Assembly: GCA_002633025.1 (NCBI GenBank)
Contig: NMRB01001817.1
Coordinates: forward strand, 1-64,000
Direction: 5' to 3'
Source of the DNA: Notospermus geniculatus
Taxonomy: Eukaryota; Nemertea; Pilidiophora; Heteronemertea; Lineidae
Length of the DNA stretch: 64,000 nucleotides
Position 1 is the first letter of the stretch, and each line of letters begins with the position of its first letter. The translations under genes were made by a program, and so were the position numbers. The notes under the pieces are model-generated. The model searched no databases. It worked only from the letters and a program-made list of their open reading frames with translations, and was not told where the DNA came from. Positions 21,622 to 31,039 of the stretch are shown in pieces.

Positions 21622-21820
21622 GTGACCCGGCACAGCAAAATGAGTTGGAAGTCGCACAGAAGAAGACCGAAGGTGGAACCAGACAGCAACCACAGAAATC
21701 GACGAAGTCAAATTTCACAATGGGCAGACAATCCTGAAATCAGCGAACCGTTGGGGTCACCTTGGACATGTTTGGTCTTCTTATGTGCGCATTCCGACTC
21801 ATTTTGTCGTGCCGGGTCAC
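21622..21820. mobile_element. MITE, GTGACCCGGCAC.AAAATGAGT family
   Basis: TGTGACCCGGCACAGCAAAA with TGAGTTGGAAGTCGCACA at the left; TGTGCGCATTCCGACTCATT with TTGTCGTGCCGGGTCACA at the right. The interior CAATGGGCAGACAATCCTGA is shared with 51445-51465 and, in weaker form, with the repeat beside RyR exon P. About 199 bp. Confidence 0.8.
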
Positions 21821-22089
21821 ATATAACAATGCTATCATGAATTCATGAGGGACCGTTTCAAAACCATTTTGATCTGAAATGACAAAGTACTGACCTTTGG
21901 TTTCAAATCCTAAGGCTTAGATTTTGGAACCAGCCGCAAGCGAAAGGTTCTCTGTACCTCATCTCCAGCAAGTTCACTATTACCAGTTTGAGAAGTTACT
22001 GGTTGTTATTTGCATGTCTGTTGAGCTAAGCATGGCCGACTAACCCGCCCTGGGTTTGCTACGGGGTTTCTAACTCTCCGATGTTTCAG

Positions 22090-22149
22090 AAGGAACCCGA
22101 GGCGGAGATCGAAGACTTTGTCAAGACGCTACTGCAGTCAGAAGAAAAG
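22090..22149 (+). CDS. RYR: RyR exon H
   Basis: TGTTTCAG acceptor, GTAAGG donor. A 60-nt exon in phase 0 encodes KEPEAEIEDFVKTLLQSEEK, comparable in position and acidity to the RyR1 stretch [20 protein letters not shown]. It is short, but its phase and neighbours make the call secure. Intron G-H upstream is about 6.65 kb and holds the composite repeat at 19328. Confidence 0.88.
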
Positions 22150-22448
22150 GTAAGGCCGCCATCTTTGATTTTCAATTGGCCAATCGGGCAGATTTGATAA
22201 GTATCACCTGCAGAACAATTGTGCCAAATTTGATGCTTTAATTGTATCATCATTTCCACAATTTTTCTGCTATCTGTTAAGTGTTAAATTGCAAGCGAAT
22301 TCTTGGATTACAAAAATGAAAGATTTGGTTTTGATTAAATCGTACATTTCTTACCTGTAGCAAGCGATTTGCTCATTAAAAAGTCCCGCAGAGCCAACGT
22401 CATGACGTTTTCAAATTGTAATCGTAAATGTAAAACATAAGCCTGCAG

Positions 22449-22592
22449 AACCTCCCTATAGAGGAAGTGCAGCGATGATTGTGACGTCACTGCCGCGACG
22501 AGATGTCGCCATGTTGGACGTCACGTCCAACATAGCTGACGTGCGAATTATGACGTCAATGATGACGTCACGTGAAGTTCCTCTATTGTCCT
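22449..22592. repeat. TGACGTCA-rich palindromic repeat
   Basis: CCTATAGAGGAAGTGCAGCG and GTGACGTCAC at the left, GTGACGTCACGTGAAGTTCC and TCTATTG at the right; the centre TTGGACGTCACGTCCAA is a perfect palindrome. Another TATAGAGG-ended MITE type. Confidence 0.65.
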
Positions 22593-22736
22593 GTTTGGCA
22601 ATCAGTTCACATTCAAAAGATCATTGGACGATGTCAGAAGAAGCTACATGTACATGAGGGCAAGTCAAAATCTGAATGACAGCATCAGATACTTCACAGT
22701 CTTAGAAACTTGAAATTATTTCCGTTTCATTTCCAG

Positions 22737-23090
22737 CCTGACTCGGACGCCAAAATGAAATGGCAGAAGTTATTGTACAAGAAGATTGGTGAGACAAAAC
22801 AGAAGGCCGTGGTAGAAGTCGACCATGATAGCATCATGAAACGTGTCATAAACATGGCCAAAGTTCTGCATGGGCTTTATCTGGTTGACCATCCCCCGCC
22901 GTCGTTGAAAGGTGCCTGGAGGAAACTGATATCATCGCAGAAAAAGCGGGCGGTCATGGCATGCTTCCGGATGATTCCGTTACACAACCTACCCAGGCAT
23001 CGAGTCGTCAACCTGTTCCTGAAGCAGTACCAGAGTATGTGGATAGAAACTGAGGAACAAGAGGTCAGCGATATGATTGAAGATCTGACG
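22737..23090 (+). CDS. RYR: RyR exon I, with calmodulin-binding segment
   Basis: TTTCCAG acceptor, GTAAGT donor, 354 nt, phase 0. Encodes the MKWQKLLYKKIG start, VDHDSIMKRVINMAKVLHGL, and then LKGAWRKLISSQKKRAVMAC followed by FRMIPLHNLPRHRVVNLFL. The middle corresponds to the calmodulin-binding peptide of vertebrate RyR (around residue 3614-3643 in RyR1, from memory): [20 protein letters not shown]. The Trp, the basic cluster and the Cys are kept. Calmodulin binding here tunes Ca2+ release. The intron that follows is interrupted by the DIRS element. Confidence 0.96.
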
Positions 23091-23137
23091 GTAAGTACGG
23101 CCAGTTCTAACATCCAAGATCTTTGGATGCTTTATTA

Positions 23138-23174
23138 TCCCACCGAACGAAAGTTCGGTAGGGATACAAAACGA
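23138..23174 (+). repeat. Left remnant of hairpin-headed repeat split by the DIRS insertion
   Basis: ATCCCACCGAACGAAAGTTCGG with TAGGGATAC is the head of the repeat family seen intact at 45779. The body resumes on the other side of the retrotransposon at 30101 with AAGTTCGGTAGGGATATAGA. Both sides carry AAGTTCGGTAGGGATA, so 16 bp of the target are doubled. Confidence 0.75.
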
Positions 23175-23311
23175 AATTTCATATCATTCATACGTTACCA
23201 ACATCGGACTAGTGCATATTGTTCCAATCTGGGTCATCCTACCGCACGAAACAATAAAAGTTCAACGACCTGTCGCTAGGAGGCGACCCTAATCCACCCT
23301 CGGCCATGTGA
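23175..23311 (+). repeat. DIRS left inverted terminal repeat
   Basis: From about 23195 (TACCAACATCGGACTAGTGC) to 23311 (CCATGTGACCACCTACC) it is the reverse complement of 29932-30057. The outermost 20 bases differ from the right end, as is usual for DIRS elements, and are represented in the internal complementary region. Confidence 0.9.
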
Positions 23312-23741
23312 CCACCTACCGCGTCCTGACGGATGTGTTTTCGTTCGTTCGTGGATGTTTGATGCGCCTTTTGGGTCTCTATCGTGGCTTGGGCTCCCAG
23401 ACGANTCTGTACTTTATCACTATAAAGCCATGGTTGCAATGCAAGCACCACAGGTTTAACTGGATCTGTAGAGCAAGGACATGAAGGAACGGAGGACAGC
23501 CCAACTGAATTGGTGTGCAGCATCTCCAGCGTAGCTTCAAGGCCGCCAGGCCTCTAGTCTTTGCTGTTCTGTCTAAATTTCTGGCTGTGGACGCCTTTAT
23601 TTGGCCGATCTTGCCGCCGTTTTGTGTGGTTTCGCTCGGCCTGGGCGCCATCTTGCTTGTTGGTGTTGTTGTGTGCAGTGCAGTGTACATTACTGTGTAG
23701 TCCTGCCTGTACATGCGCCTTCCTCCTTGTGTTTGTTCAGC

Positions 23742-26396
23742 ATGGGGATGCAGACACCATTATTTTTTCTCCTGGCGCTGTTGGCCTTTTTTGGGCTGCC
23801 AGGTATTTTGCTGGCCTCTTGGCCCTCTTTTGCCTTTCGGCCTATTTTTAGGCAGCGCTGCTGGGTGCGTGGCTCTGCTACGCCTAGTACTCGGGGGTCT
23901 TCCGGTTCTGCTGGGTCTGACTCTAAGGTGTCTAAGTCTGGTGGTCAGCCCAGCAAGTCTTCCAGGTCGGGTTCTAAGAAGGATAAGCCTTCCTCTGATC
24001 CCGTTCTGCCCCCGTCGTGTGTGGCACAGCCTAAGGTTTCTAAGTCTGCTGCCTCCTCGTCGGCTGCCTTGGGGGCTGTTACTGTGTCGGCTCCTTCAGG
24101 GGGGTCCTCTACAGTAACGGTTTCCTCTCTTCCGTCGGGGTTTCCCCCGTCGGAGGCCCCAGAGAAGGTCTCTCAGTCGTCCGATGTTCCGTCCGTCGGT
24201 TCATCCGGTGGGCCTTCCCCATTAGCCCCGTTGGGCGAAAGGGAGGCCCGCTCTGCCGATCCCCCTGTTCGGGGACCGGGTTCATCCATTAATGTGGATG
24301 TTTCCTCTCGGGTTTCGGCCCCTGGGGCAGAGGCGACGTCGGACTCCACCAGGGCCCCTTCTGGCGCTTGGTCGGAGTTCGAGGAGTTTCTTCGGGGCCC
24401 AGCCAGGGGGAAGCTGGGGTTTCGCGTCCTAGCGTTACCTCGGGGTCCTTGTTGCCCCCGGCCAGCTTCCGCACCCCTCAGGTCGCGTCTTCTGGGTTTG
24501 TTTCTGGAAGCGCGAACCCTCTTCTCGCCAGGGGCGTCTCTGCCTCGGCGGGGGGTCCTCCGTCCGGTGATCCTGTGGTTTCCGTCGGAGGGAGGGGTCG
24601 GGGAGGGGGTGCTTCGGCGTCTGCCTTGCCTCCCTCTCCATTTCCTGGGCCCTCTTCCGGTGTTGGTGGTCCTTCCACCGGGGCCGGAAGGGGGGGCGTG
24701 GTTGCCGCGCCCTCTTCCCAGGGTTCTGGTGGGGTCTCTTCTCAGGGTGTTCCCTGTGATGAGAGTTCCCACCAGAAGAGCCGACTTCCGTCTAGTGGGG
24801 TCGTCACTTCCGGTAGTCGGTCTGCGAGTGCTGGAGTCTCGGCCCAGCCTCGGCCCGCTGTGTCCTCGGTCACGGGCGGGGTGCCTTCTCTGGCGCTTCC
24901 TGAAGAACCGCTCTCTTCTTATTATGGGTTCGGCTCTGATAATTCAGAGTCCTCTGATGCCGATTCACACGTTTCCGCGTCAGATCCCATAACTAAGGAG
25001 TCCCTTTCCTCCATTCTGGACGATAGGGAGGGAAGGTTGGTGGATAAACTGTCAAAGGGGGTTTTTGCTTCTTTTGGCAGTCAGTTATCTGCCTTATCTG
25101 AGAAGCTTTCTTCTCTTTTCGCTGTGGCCGGCCCGGCTTCCTCTCATTCTCAGCCTGAGGAGTCCGTCTCCTTGGCCCAGGACGTGGGCCATGACGATTC
25201 CGTCATGGGCGATTCCAGTCTCCACGTCACTTTTGACGATCAAGACCGGGATTTTGCTGAGGAGGACTACCCGTTTCCGGGCGATTCCTCTGAAGCCGGG
25301 GATCAGACCAAATGGTCGGATATGCAGGAACTTAGGTTTCTGGTCCGTTACTATCTTGGTTCTGATCGCTGCCCTGAACCCGTGGGGGACACGGATCCTG
25401 ATCAACCCGCTTTCTCCTTGTTTGGTGACACGGTTACGGATCAGGACCCGGACCATGAGGAAAAGTTTGCCTCAAGGAGACTCGATGAACTGCCTCCCTC
25501 TGCATCTTTGGTTTCCGCAACCGCTTTTGCGGACCAATGCATTAGGGAGGGGGCGAAGCCCACCTCTGCAGACACTCTTCAGAGGTCTCCTGTCGAGTCT
25601 CTGCCCCCCATGGGTCCCGACGCCTGGGTGAAGGACACACAGTTCTTCACGGCTAATAAGCCTCGTCCCCGTAGGTATAAACCTCGTTACTACAGGGTGA
25701 CACCAGGCGTTGAGGGGCAGTCCGCGTCCACGACAGCACTTAAAGAGGACCATCAGGTCCCTGAACTTCGTGCTTCTGCGGCTACTAAGTCGCAGGAGTA
25801 CAAGTTCATTCGGGATCAGGAACAGTTGGCTAAGGAATGCTCGGCTACGTTCTCGTACTCCGAGCAGTTCCTATCTGCTTTCTGCTCCTCGATCGACCAG
25901 TCTTCGCTGTCCGATGACAGCTTGTCGTTGTTGGGGGCGTGCCAGCAGGCACTCTCCCATTCTTTCCTCCTCAACGTCAAGCTCGCAGCTAACTGCGTTC
26001 TGCGCCGCAGGGATGCCCTCCTTCGCGGCCAGAAGTTTATGAAGGACCCAGCCATTCCTGGGGCCTTGAGGACTGCCCTGGTTTCGGGCCAGTTCCTCTT
26101 TGCTGATGGCCTCACGGAGGCTGCCCGCCAGCAAAAGGAGAATGATCACCTTTTCCGCACGGCGGGCAAGCCGAAGTCAACCTTGGTCAAGCAGGGAGGC
26201 AAGAAGACGCCGTCTTCTGCTCCTAAATCGGCGCAGTCTTCTGCAAAGAAGACTCCTTCTGTCCCGCAGTCTGCGGGTCAGAAGCGGCCGGCTGGCTTTT
26301 CGGGCCAGACCAAGCCAGGCCCTCAGACTCCTTTTAAGAAGAGGAAGACGGATACTCCGTCCTCCTCTTCTTTTCCTTCGGCTGGGAGAGGCAGGC
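23742..26396 (+). CDS. DIRS gag-like ORF1 (frameshifted, 3' end lost in gap)
   Basis: From the ATG at 23742 the frame runs as a Ser/Pro/Gly-rich protein (VSKSGGQPSKSSRSGSKKDK) to about 24400, where the reading must step to another frame and continues as SGPSQGEAGVSRPSVTSGSL to the gap. Later parts have an acidic region (DQDRDFAEEDYPFPGDSSEA), a folded-looking stretch with CSATFSYSEQFLSAFCSSID and a basic tail (GQKRPAGFSGQTKPG). No Cys-His zinc knuckle is seen, as is common in DIRS ORF1. Function by position: the nucleocapsid-like protein of the element. The hydrophobic first 30 residues are unusual, so the true start may be further downstream. Confidence 0.7.
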
Positions 26397-26520
26397 NNNN
26401 NNNNNNNNNNNNNNNNNNNNNNNNNNNNNNNNNNNNNNNNNNNNNNNNNNNNNNNNNNNNNNNNNNNNNNNNNNNNNNNNNNNNNNNNNNNNNNNNNNNN
26501 NNNNNNNNNNNNNNNNNNNN
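26397..26520. other. Assembly gap (124 N)
   Basis: A run of N inside the DIRS element. The sequence right after it (26521-26625) does not continue ORF1 and lacks the expected start of the reverse transcriptase. The gap may hide a deletion or a wrong join. Confidence 0.95.
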
Positions 26521-26627
26521 ATCCTTCACAAATGTAGTCAACGTCCTACTGGGAGTAAGGTTAGAGCACAACTGAGGAGTAGTTAGCCTGCGCTATCTCA
26601 TGTGACCCAGAGTGAGTTGATTGATGG

Positions 26628-28418
26628 ATGAGATGGAAGCAGGGTACCTGGAGGCTAGTAATAGACCTGTCCCGGCTCAATCAGTTCTTGAGGGTACCTC
26701 ACTTCAAGATGGAGTCGGCCAGGTCTCTGGCAGCGGCTATCGCCCCGGGCGATTGGGGCGTTTCACTAGACCTGAGGGACGCTTATTTTCACATACCGAT
26801 CCACAGGTCATTCTGCCGGTTCCTTCGGTTTCACTTCGAGGGAGTCTCTTACGAGTTCGTTGCCCTTCCGTTCGGTCTGGCAACAGCTCCTCTTATCTTT
26901 ACGGCGGTAGTGAAGGCCTTTATCGCCCCGCTCAGGGCGCGTGGAATAAAGATCCACGTGTACCTGGACGATTGGCTTATCCGCTGCCAGTGCCCCGCGC
27001 TTCTCACGGATCAATTGAATTTCGTGATAAGCGTGGCTCGGAGAGCCGGGTGGATTATCAACGAGGACAAGTCTGAGTTCATCCCAAGACAGGACTTCGT
27101 CTTCGTTGGGGTAAGATTCCTTACCCACCTAGGCGTCATGGTTCCGCCTCCGGAGCGCCTGGAGAAAATTTTCTCCATGCTTCAGGAGTTCCGTTTGGCC
27201 TCTTCAGTCACGGCTCGAAGGTTCCTTCAGTTCCTCTGCCTCCTGAATTCGGCGGCGGACCAGGTATGCCTAGGGAGGCTGTATCTCCAGCCCCTTCAGC
27301 TCCTCCTCTTGTCGTTGTGGACCCCTCACAAGGATCCCATCGACGGATCAATTCCGATCCCTCAGGAATTGCTCCGAGAGGTGTGGGATTTCTGGGGCTC
27401 GAGGCCTCGCCTCCTGAGGGGTGTTCCCTTACGACCCCCTCCCCCAGACATCTCCCTCTTCACCGACGCTTCTCAACTCGGTTGGGGGGCTCATCTTTCG
27501 GTGGGGGAGCACTCGCTGAAGGGGAAATGGTCTCCTCGGGAGGCCTACTTTCACATCAACATCCTCGAGATGAAGGCGGTTCTGCTCGCCATCGAGGGCT
27601 TTGCTGTCTTCCTCAGGGGGAGGAGAGTTACCCTGTTTTGCGACAATGCCACTGTTGTTGCATATGTGCGCAAACAGGGGGGCACCAGGTCTGCCGAACT
27701 TTGCCGTCTGACCTGGAACCTTTTGAGGCGGTGCGACAGCCTGCAGATCTCCCTGATCGCCCGCCACATTCCCGGGCGTCGGAACATTTTGGCCGATGCC
27801 CTCTCCCGGTCCGACAGACTGGTGCAGACCGAGTGGACTCTCCATATCGACTGTGTTCAGCGGATCAGGGATCTGTGGGATTCCCCGATGGTGGACCTCT
27901 TTGCCACCAAGGAGAATTTCAGGCTGCCTCTTTATTACTCTCCTCTCCCGGACTGCAACGCTCTCGGAGTAGATGCGATGGCAGCCAATTGGGACGGGCT
28001 GAACGCCTATGCGTATCCCCCGACGGCTCTCATTCAGCCTCTGCTGAACAAGCTGGCAATGTCGTCGGGAACCAGGATTTGCCTGGTCGCCCCTTGCTGG
28101 CCGACCCAGTCCTGGTTCCCTGTTCTATTGGAACTGTTGATGGATCACCCTCGTCGCCTCCCAGCTTGGGATCGCCTCCTGTGGCACCCGATAGGGAGGA
28201 CTTACCACCAGGACCCGACATTCTTACGGCTTCACGCCTGGAGATTGTCCGCTTCCACCTCCGAAAGCGAGGCTTTTCGGAGGACGTTATCCGGCAGATG
28301 TCTCGCCCTCAAAGGGGCTCTACCCTTGCTGCCTACGACAGCAAGTGGCGTTGCTGGGTGTCCTGGTGTTCCGGGCGTGGAGTTCTTCCTGTCTCTCCCT
28401 CTCTTCCAAGACTCCTAG
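26628..28418 (+). CDS. DIRS reverse transcriptase, RNase H and methyltransferase-like domains (N-terminus missing)
   Basis: The frame opens on KQGTWRLVIDLSRLNQFL, already inside the RT fingers, so the N-terminal part is lost. It shows SLDLRDAYFHIPI, LPFGLATAPLIFT and the catalytic YLDDW (about residue 113), then RNase H (LFTDASQLGWGAHLSVGEHS, CDNATVVAYVRKQGGTRSAE, ADALSR). Next is the domain usual in DIRS elements that resembles a Dam-type methyltransferase (DLFATKENFRLPLYYSPLPD, VDAMAANWDGLNAYAYPPTA, LVAPCWPTQSWFPVLLELL). The end of the frame overlaps the recombinase ORF in another frame. These enzymes copy the element's RNA. Confidence 0.9.
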   Translation: MRWKQGTWRLVIDLSRLNQFLRVPHFKMESARSLAAAIAPGDWGVSLDLRDAYFHIPIHRSFCRFLRFHFEGVSYEFVALPFGLATAPLIFTAVVKAFIAPLRARGIKIHVYLDDWLIRCQCPALLTDQLNFVISVARRAGWIINEDKSEFIPRQDFVFVGVRFLTHLGVMVPPPERLEKIFSMLQEFRLASSVTARRFLQFLCLLNSAADQVCLGRLYLQPLQLLLLSLWTPHKDPIDGSIPIPQELLREVWDFWGSRPRLLRGVPLRPPPPDISLFTDASQLGWGAHLSVGEHSLKGKWSPREAYFHINILEMKAVLLAIEGFAVFLRGRRVTLFCDNATVVAYVRKQGGTRSAELCRLTWNLLRRCDSLQISLIARHIPGRRNILADALSRSDRLVQTEWTLHIDCVQRIRDLWDSPMVDLFATKENFRLPLYYSPLPDCNALGVDAMAANWDGLNAYAYPPTALIQPLLNKLAMSSGTRICLVAPCWPTQSWFPVLLELLMDHPRRLPAWDRLLWHPIGRTYHQDPTFLRLHAWRLSASTSESEAFRRTLSGRCLALKGALPLLPTTASGVAGCPGVPGVEFFLSLPLFQDS

Positions 28419-29302
28419 ATTTCTTCTCTTTCCTTTTTTCGGAAAGGAAGTTTTCTGTCTCCGCGGTCAAGGGGTATAGGGCGGCAATTGCCACTACCCT
28501 CAGGAGTCTTGGCGTCTGGGTTCCGACGTGGGATGATGACATCGCAGCTTTGTTTAGAGCCATGTCAGTTGAGAGGCCTCGTTCAAGATCACTGGCCCCC
28601 AAGTGGGATTTGTCAGTGGTCTTGTTTGCCCTCACTCGACGCCCCTTTGAGCCGCTGGTTGAGGCGTCTCTGAAGCATTTGACCTGGAAGACATGTTTCC
28701 TGGTAACTCTTGCTTCCGCCCATCGTCGCTCTGAGGTTCATGCTTTCTCCTTTGAGCGCATGGCGTTCAGGGCGTCTCAGGTTGCCATCTCCTTCGTCGC
28801 GGGTTTTTTGGCGAAGAACCAAAGAACGGACGACCCCCGTTCTGCGGTTATTATTCCCTCTCTGTCAGCTCATGTCGCGGGGGACATCCCTGACAGGACT
28901 TTGTGCCCAGTGCGGGCTCTGAAATTTTACTGTAACCGTACGAAGGATCCCGCTATTCGCCACGGGATCAAGCGTCTCTTCGTCAGTTACAAGGAGGGAA
29001 ATACGAGAGAAATCGCGCCGGCCACTGTTTCCCGTTGGATTGTTTCCACAATTCACGCGGCTTATCTTTTGGCGGCCAGGGACAGTGACATTCCCCGACC
29101 GGCGGGGGTCACTGCCCATGAGTTAAGGGCCATTGCGGCTTCTTACTCGCTTCACAGGGGCACTTCTTTGGAGGATATCCTTCAGGCAGCCCAGTGGAAG
29201 GCGCATTCCACTTTCTCGTCTTTTTACCTTCGTGACTGTTCCACACTCGCCGAGGGCATGTCTGTCATCGGCCCGATTGTGGCGGCAGGGAAGGTGGTTT
29301 AA
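28190..29302 (+). CDS. DIRS tyrosine recombinase
   Basis: The recognisable protein starts around ILTASRLEIVRFHLRKRGFS; the frame is open from 27266, but the earlier part is a shadow of the RT ORF. An N-terminal SAM-like region (STLAAYDSKWRCWVSWCSGR, VKGYRAAIATTLRSLG) precedes the catalytic domain: first Arg in ASAHRRSEVHAF, the HxxR motif in TAHELRAIAASYSLHRG, a Trp/His position in AAQWKAHSTF and the nucleophilic Tyr in SSFYLRDC. All key residues are present and the frame is intact to the stop at 29300. It would integrate a circular DNA intermediate without an integrase. Confidence 0.92.
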   Translation, partial: DREDLPPGPDILTASRLEIVRFHLRKRGFSEDVIRQMSRPQRGSTLAAYDSKWRCWVSWCSGRGVLPVSPSLPRLLDFFSFLFSERKFSVSAVKGYRAAIATTLRSLGVWVPTWDDDIAALFRAMSVERPRSRSLAPKWDLSVVLFALTRRPFEPLVEASLKHLTWKTCFLVTLASAHRRSEVHAFSFERMAFRASQVAISFVAGFLAKNQRTDDPRSAVIIPSLSAHVAGDIPDRTLCPVRALKFYCNRTKDPAIRHGIKRLFVSYKEGNTREIAPATVSRWIVSTIHAAYLLAARDSDIPRPAGVTAHELRAIAASYSLHRGTSLEDILQAAQWKAHSTFSSFYLRDCSTLAEGMSVIGPIVAAGKVV

Positions 29303-29756
29303 CGTCTCTCTTCTACGGCACTCTTGGCCCTGCCGTAGAAGAGGGGGGGGGCGTTCCCGAAGTCCGGCACCTGGGTGATTCCCGGGTTCCCGGTTGACCC
29401 TCTTCGGAGTGTTCAGGAGGTGTTAGCATGCGCCAGCAGTGGTGCCTCCTGTAGTCGTCTCCAAGGGATCCTTTAGGGCTGTTTCCCCTGGATCCTTTCC
29501 CCAGCTGACGCCCCCGCGCCACAGGGTTGGCTCCCTTTGTTGAATAGACACTAGGGGGTAAGGTGGGTAGGCCCATTATTTATTGTATAGGTTTATGGTC
29601 CTCTGGTCAAGCGAAACTACACGTGGCCCAGTTTTCCCCACTTTGATTCTTGCTTCGTCTGGCCCCATCCCTTCTGGTGGTTGGCCTTGGCGCTGAGGAA
29701 TTCAACTCTCTTCCTGCGGTAAGTCTTCGTTCCCTCCTCCGCTGTGCTGTTGGGAT
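29303..29756 (+). other. DIRS 3' untranslated stretch
   Basis: Non-coding part between the recombinase stop and the internal complementary region. It includes a short inverted pair TCTTCTACGGCA / TGCCGTAGAAGA at 29309-29342 that could act as a 3' hairpin, and a G-run. Confidence 0.6.
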
Positions 29757-29860
29757 TCGATGCACTAGTCCGATGTTGGTAACGTATGAATGACATGAAA
29801 TTAAAATTCCCTACCTTGAAAGGAATTTACATTTCATTAGTTCATACTTACCAACATCGG
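29757..29860 (+). repeat. DIRS internal complementary region
   Basis: GATGCACTAGTCCGATGTTG to GAATGACATGAAATT is the complement of the left outer end (23175-23220). AAAATTCCCTACCTTGAAAG to CATACTTACCAACATCGG is the complement of the right outer end (30041-30100). The two meet at AATT|AAAATT. This arrangement templates completion of the ends during replication in DIRS elements. Confidence 0.92.
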
Positions 29861-29929
29861 AGGCCCACCCTTCCTCCCCACGGACTTATCGCGGTTTCTT
29901 GGACGCTTGAAACAAAACTGAATCATGGT

Positions 29930-30100
29930 GGTAGGTGGTCACATGGCCGAGGGTGGATTAGGGTCGCCTCCTAGCGACAGGTCGTTGAACTTTTATTGTT
30001 TCGTGCGGTAGGATGACCCAGATTGGAACAATATGCACTAGTCCGATGTTGGTAAGTATGAACTAATGAAATGTAAATTCCTTTCAAGGTAGGGAATTTT
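29930..30100 (+). repeat. DIRS right inverted terminal repeat
   Basis: GTAGGTGGTCACATGGCCGA through GGAACAATATGCACTAGTCC mirrors the left terminal repeat. The last 45 bases (AAGTATGAACTAATGAAATG ... GGTAGGGAATTTT) are specific to this end and match the internal complementary region. Confidence 0.9.
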
Positions 30101-30620
30101 AAGTTCGGTAGGGATATAGAGAAACCCCGGTGCGTCCGTCCGTCCATCAGTCGGTCCATCCCGGCCTATAACTTTGTGACGAAGGCAGATTTTGAGTCAG
30201 TATTTTCAGGGAAGGTGTGTGAGCAGTCAAAGGTGTGTCGCACGCTGCAACCGCTGTGATGTGACCTTTGACCTTGACCCTGTGACCTTTGATACAAATA
30301 TCCCTTCCAGCCTATAACTTTGCAACGAAGGCAGATTTTGGGTCAGTATTTTCAGGGAAGGTGTGTGAGTAGTCAAAGGTGTGTCGCACACTGCACCTGG
30401 CGTGATGTGACCTTTGACCTTGACCCTGTGACCTTTGACCCAAATATCCCTTCCGGCCTGTAACTTTGCAGTGAAGCCAGATTTTGGGTCAGTATTTTCA
30501 GGGAAGGTGTGTGAGCAGTCAAAGGTGTGTTGTGCACTATCTATACCCCTTGTGACAGTTCCTTTGACAATGACATTGACCCTGTGACTTTTGATTCGAA
30601 TATCCCTTCCGGCTGGCAAA
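30101..30620 (+). repeat. Body of the hairpin-headed repeat interrupted by DIRS
   Basis: AAGTTCGGTAGGGATATAGA, a CGTCCGTCCGTCC run and then three units of about 145 bp (TATAACTTTG(T/C)(G/A)ACGAAGGCAG, GGTCAGTATTTTCAGGGAAG, GTGTGTGAGCAGTCAAAGGT, GACCTTTGACCTTGACC). Same family as 45779-46620. Confidence 0.75.
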
Positions 30621-30765
30621 ATTTAGATGAAGGCAAACGATGAACGTGCATCATTTTTCGCCGTCGTGGCCCGCAGTGCGGTTTTGGTGTGAACAGGTCT
30701 TTAGATTTGTGCTCATCCTTCTTGCTGCACAGCTTAACACAACATTTTCTTGTCTCCATTTGAAG

Positions 30766-30999
30766 AAATCTGATGAAGATGAAGATGAACGAGAGAAGAA
30801 AGAAGGGGAAGAAGAGACACCTGATCCACTGAAGCAACTGATCACGGCGTTCCAGCGTACGGCGATGACGGAACACACAACACAACACGAAGACTTCCTG
30901 TACATGTCATACGCCGAAATCATGAGCAAGAGTTGCCATGCCCAGGACGGGGATGATGACGAGGGGGATGAGGAGGGAGATACAGGGGCATCGTTCCAG
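30766..30999 (+). CDS. RYR: RyR exon J
   Basis: CATTTGAAG acceptor, GTAGGT donor, 234 nt, phase 0. Encodes an acidic linker (KSDEDEDEREKKEGEEETPD), then PLKQLITAFQRTAMTEHTTQ and HEDFLYMSYAEIMSKSCHAQ, and a second acidic tail. It corresponds to the vertebrate stretch PDPLHQLVLHFSRTALTE ... YLYMAYADIMAKSCH, with acidic loops on either side there too. Conservation is clear despite the very low-complexity acidic parts. Confidence 0.93.
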
Positions 31000-31039
31000 G
31001 TAGGTGCTGTGGCCAACTAGAATGGCCCCTCTTTCTTCA

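Larger units (their letters stand above)
23175..30100 (+). mobile_element. DIRS-like tyrosine-recombinase retrotransposon, nearly complete but damaged
   Basis: Inverted terminal repeats (from GAAATTTCATATCATTCATA and to GGTAGGGAATTTT) surround a gag-like ORF, an RT-RNase H-methyltransferase-like ORF and an overlapping tyrosine recombinase ORF. An internal complementary region at 29757-29860 joins the complements of the two outer ends, which is specific to the DIRS order. Damage: a frameshift in the gag-like ORF near 24400, a gap at 26397-26520 followed by about 110 bases of foreign-looking sequence, and a small repeat insertion at 23406-23557. The element is more GC-rich than its surroundings. 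It lies in RyR intron I-J in the gene's orientation. Confidence 0.92.

Noticed and set aside
24173-24772. 199-codon minus-strand frame in DIRS
   Set aside because: Antisense shadow of the Ser/Pro-rich gag-like ORF in GC-rich DNA.
27266-28190. Upstream part of the recombinase frame as coding
   Set aside because: Shadow of the RT ORF in another frame. Similarity to recombinases begins only near 28220.
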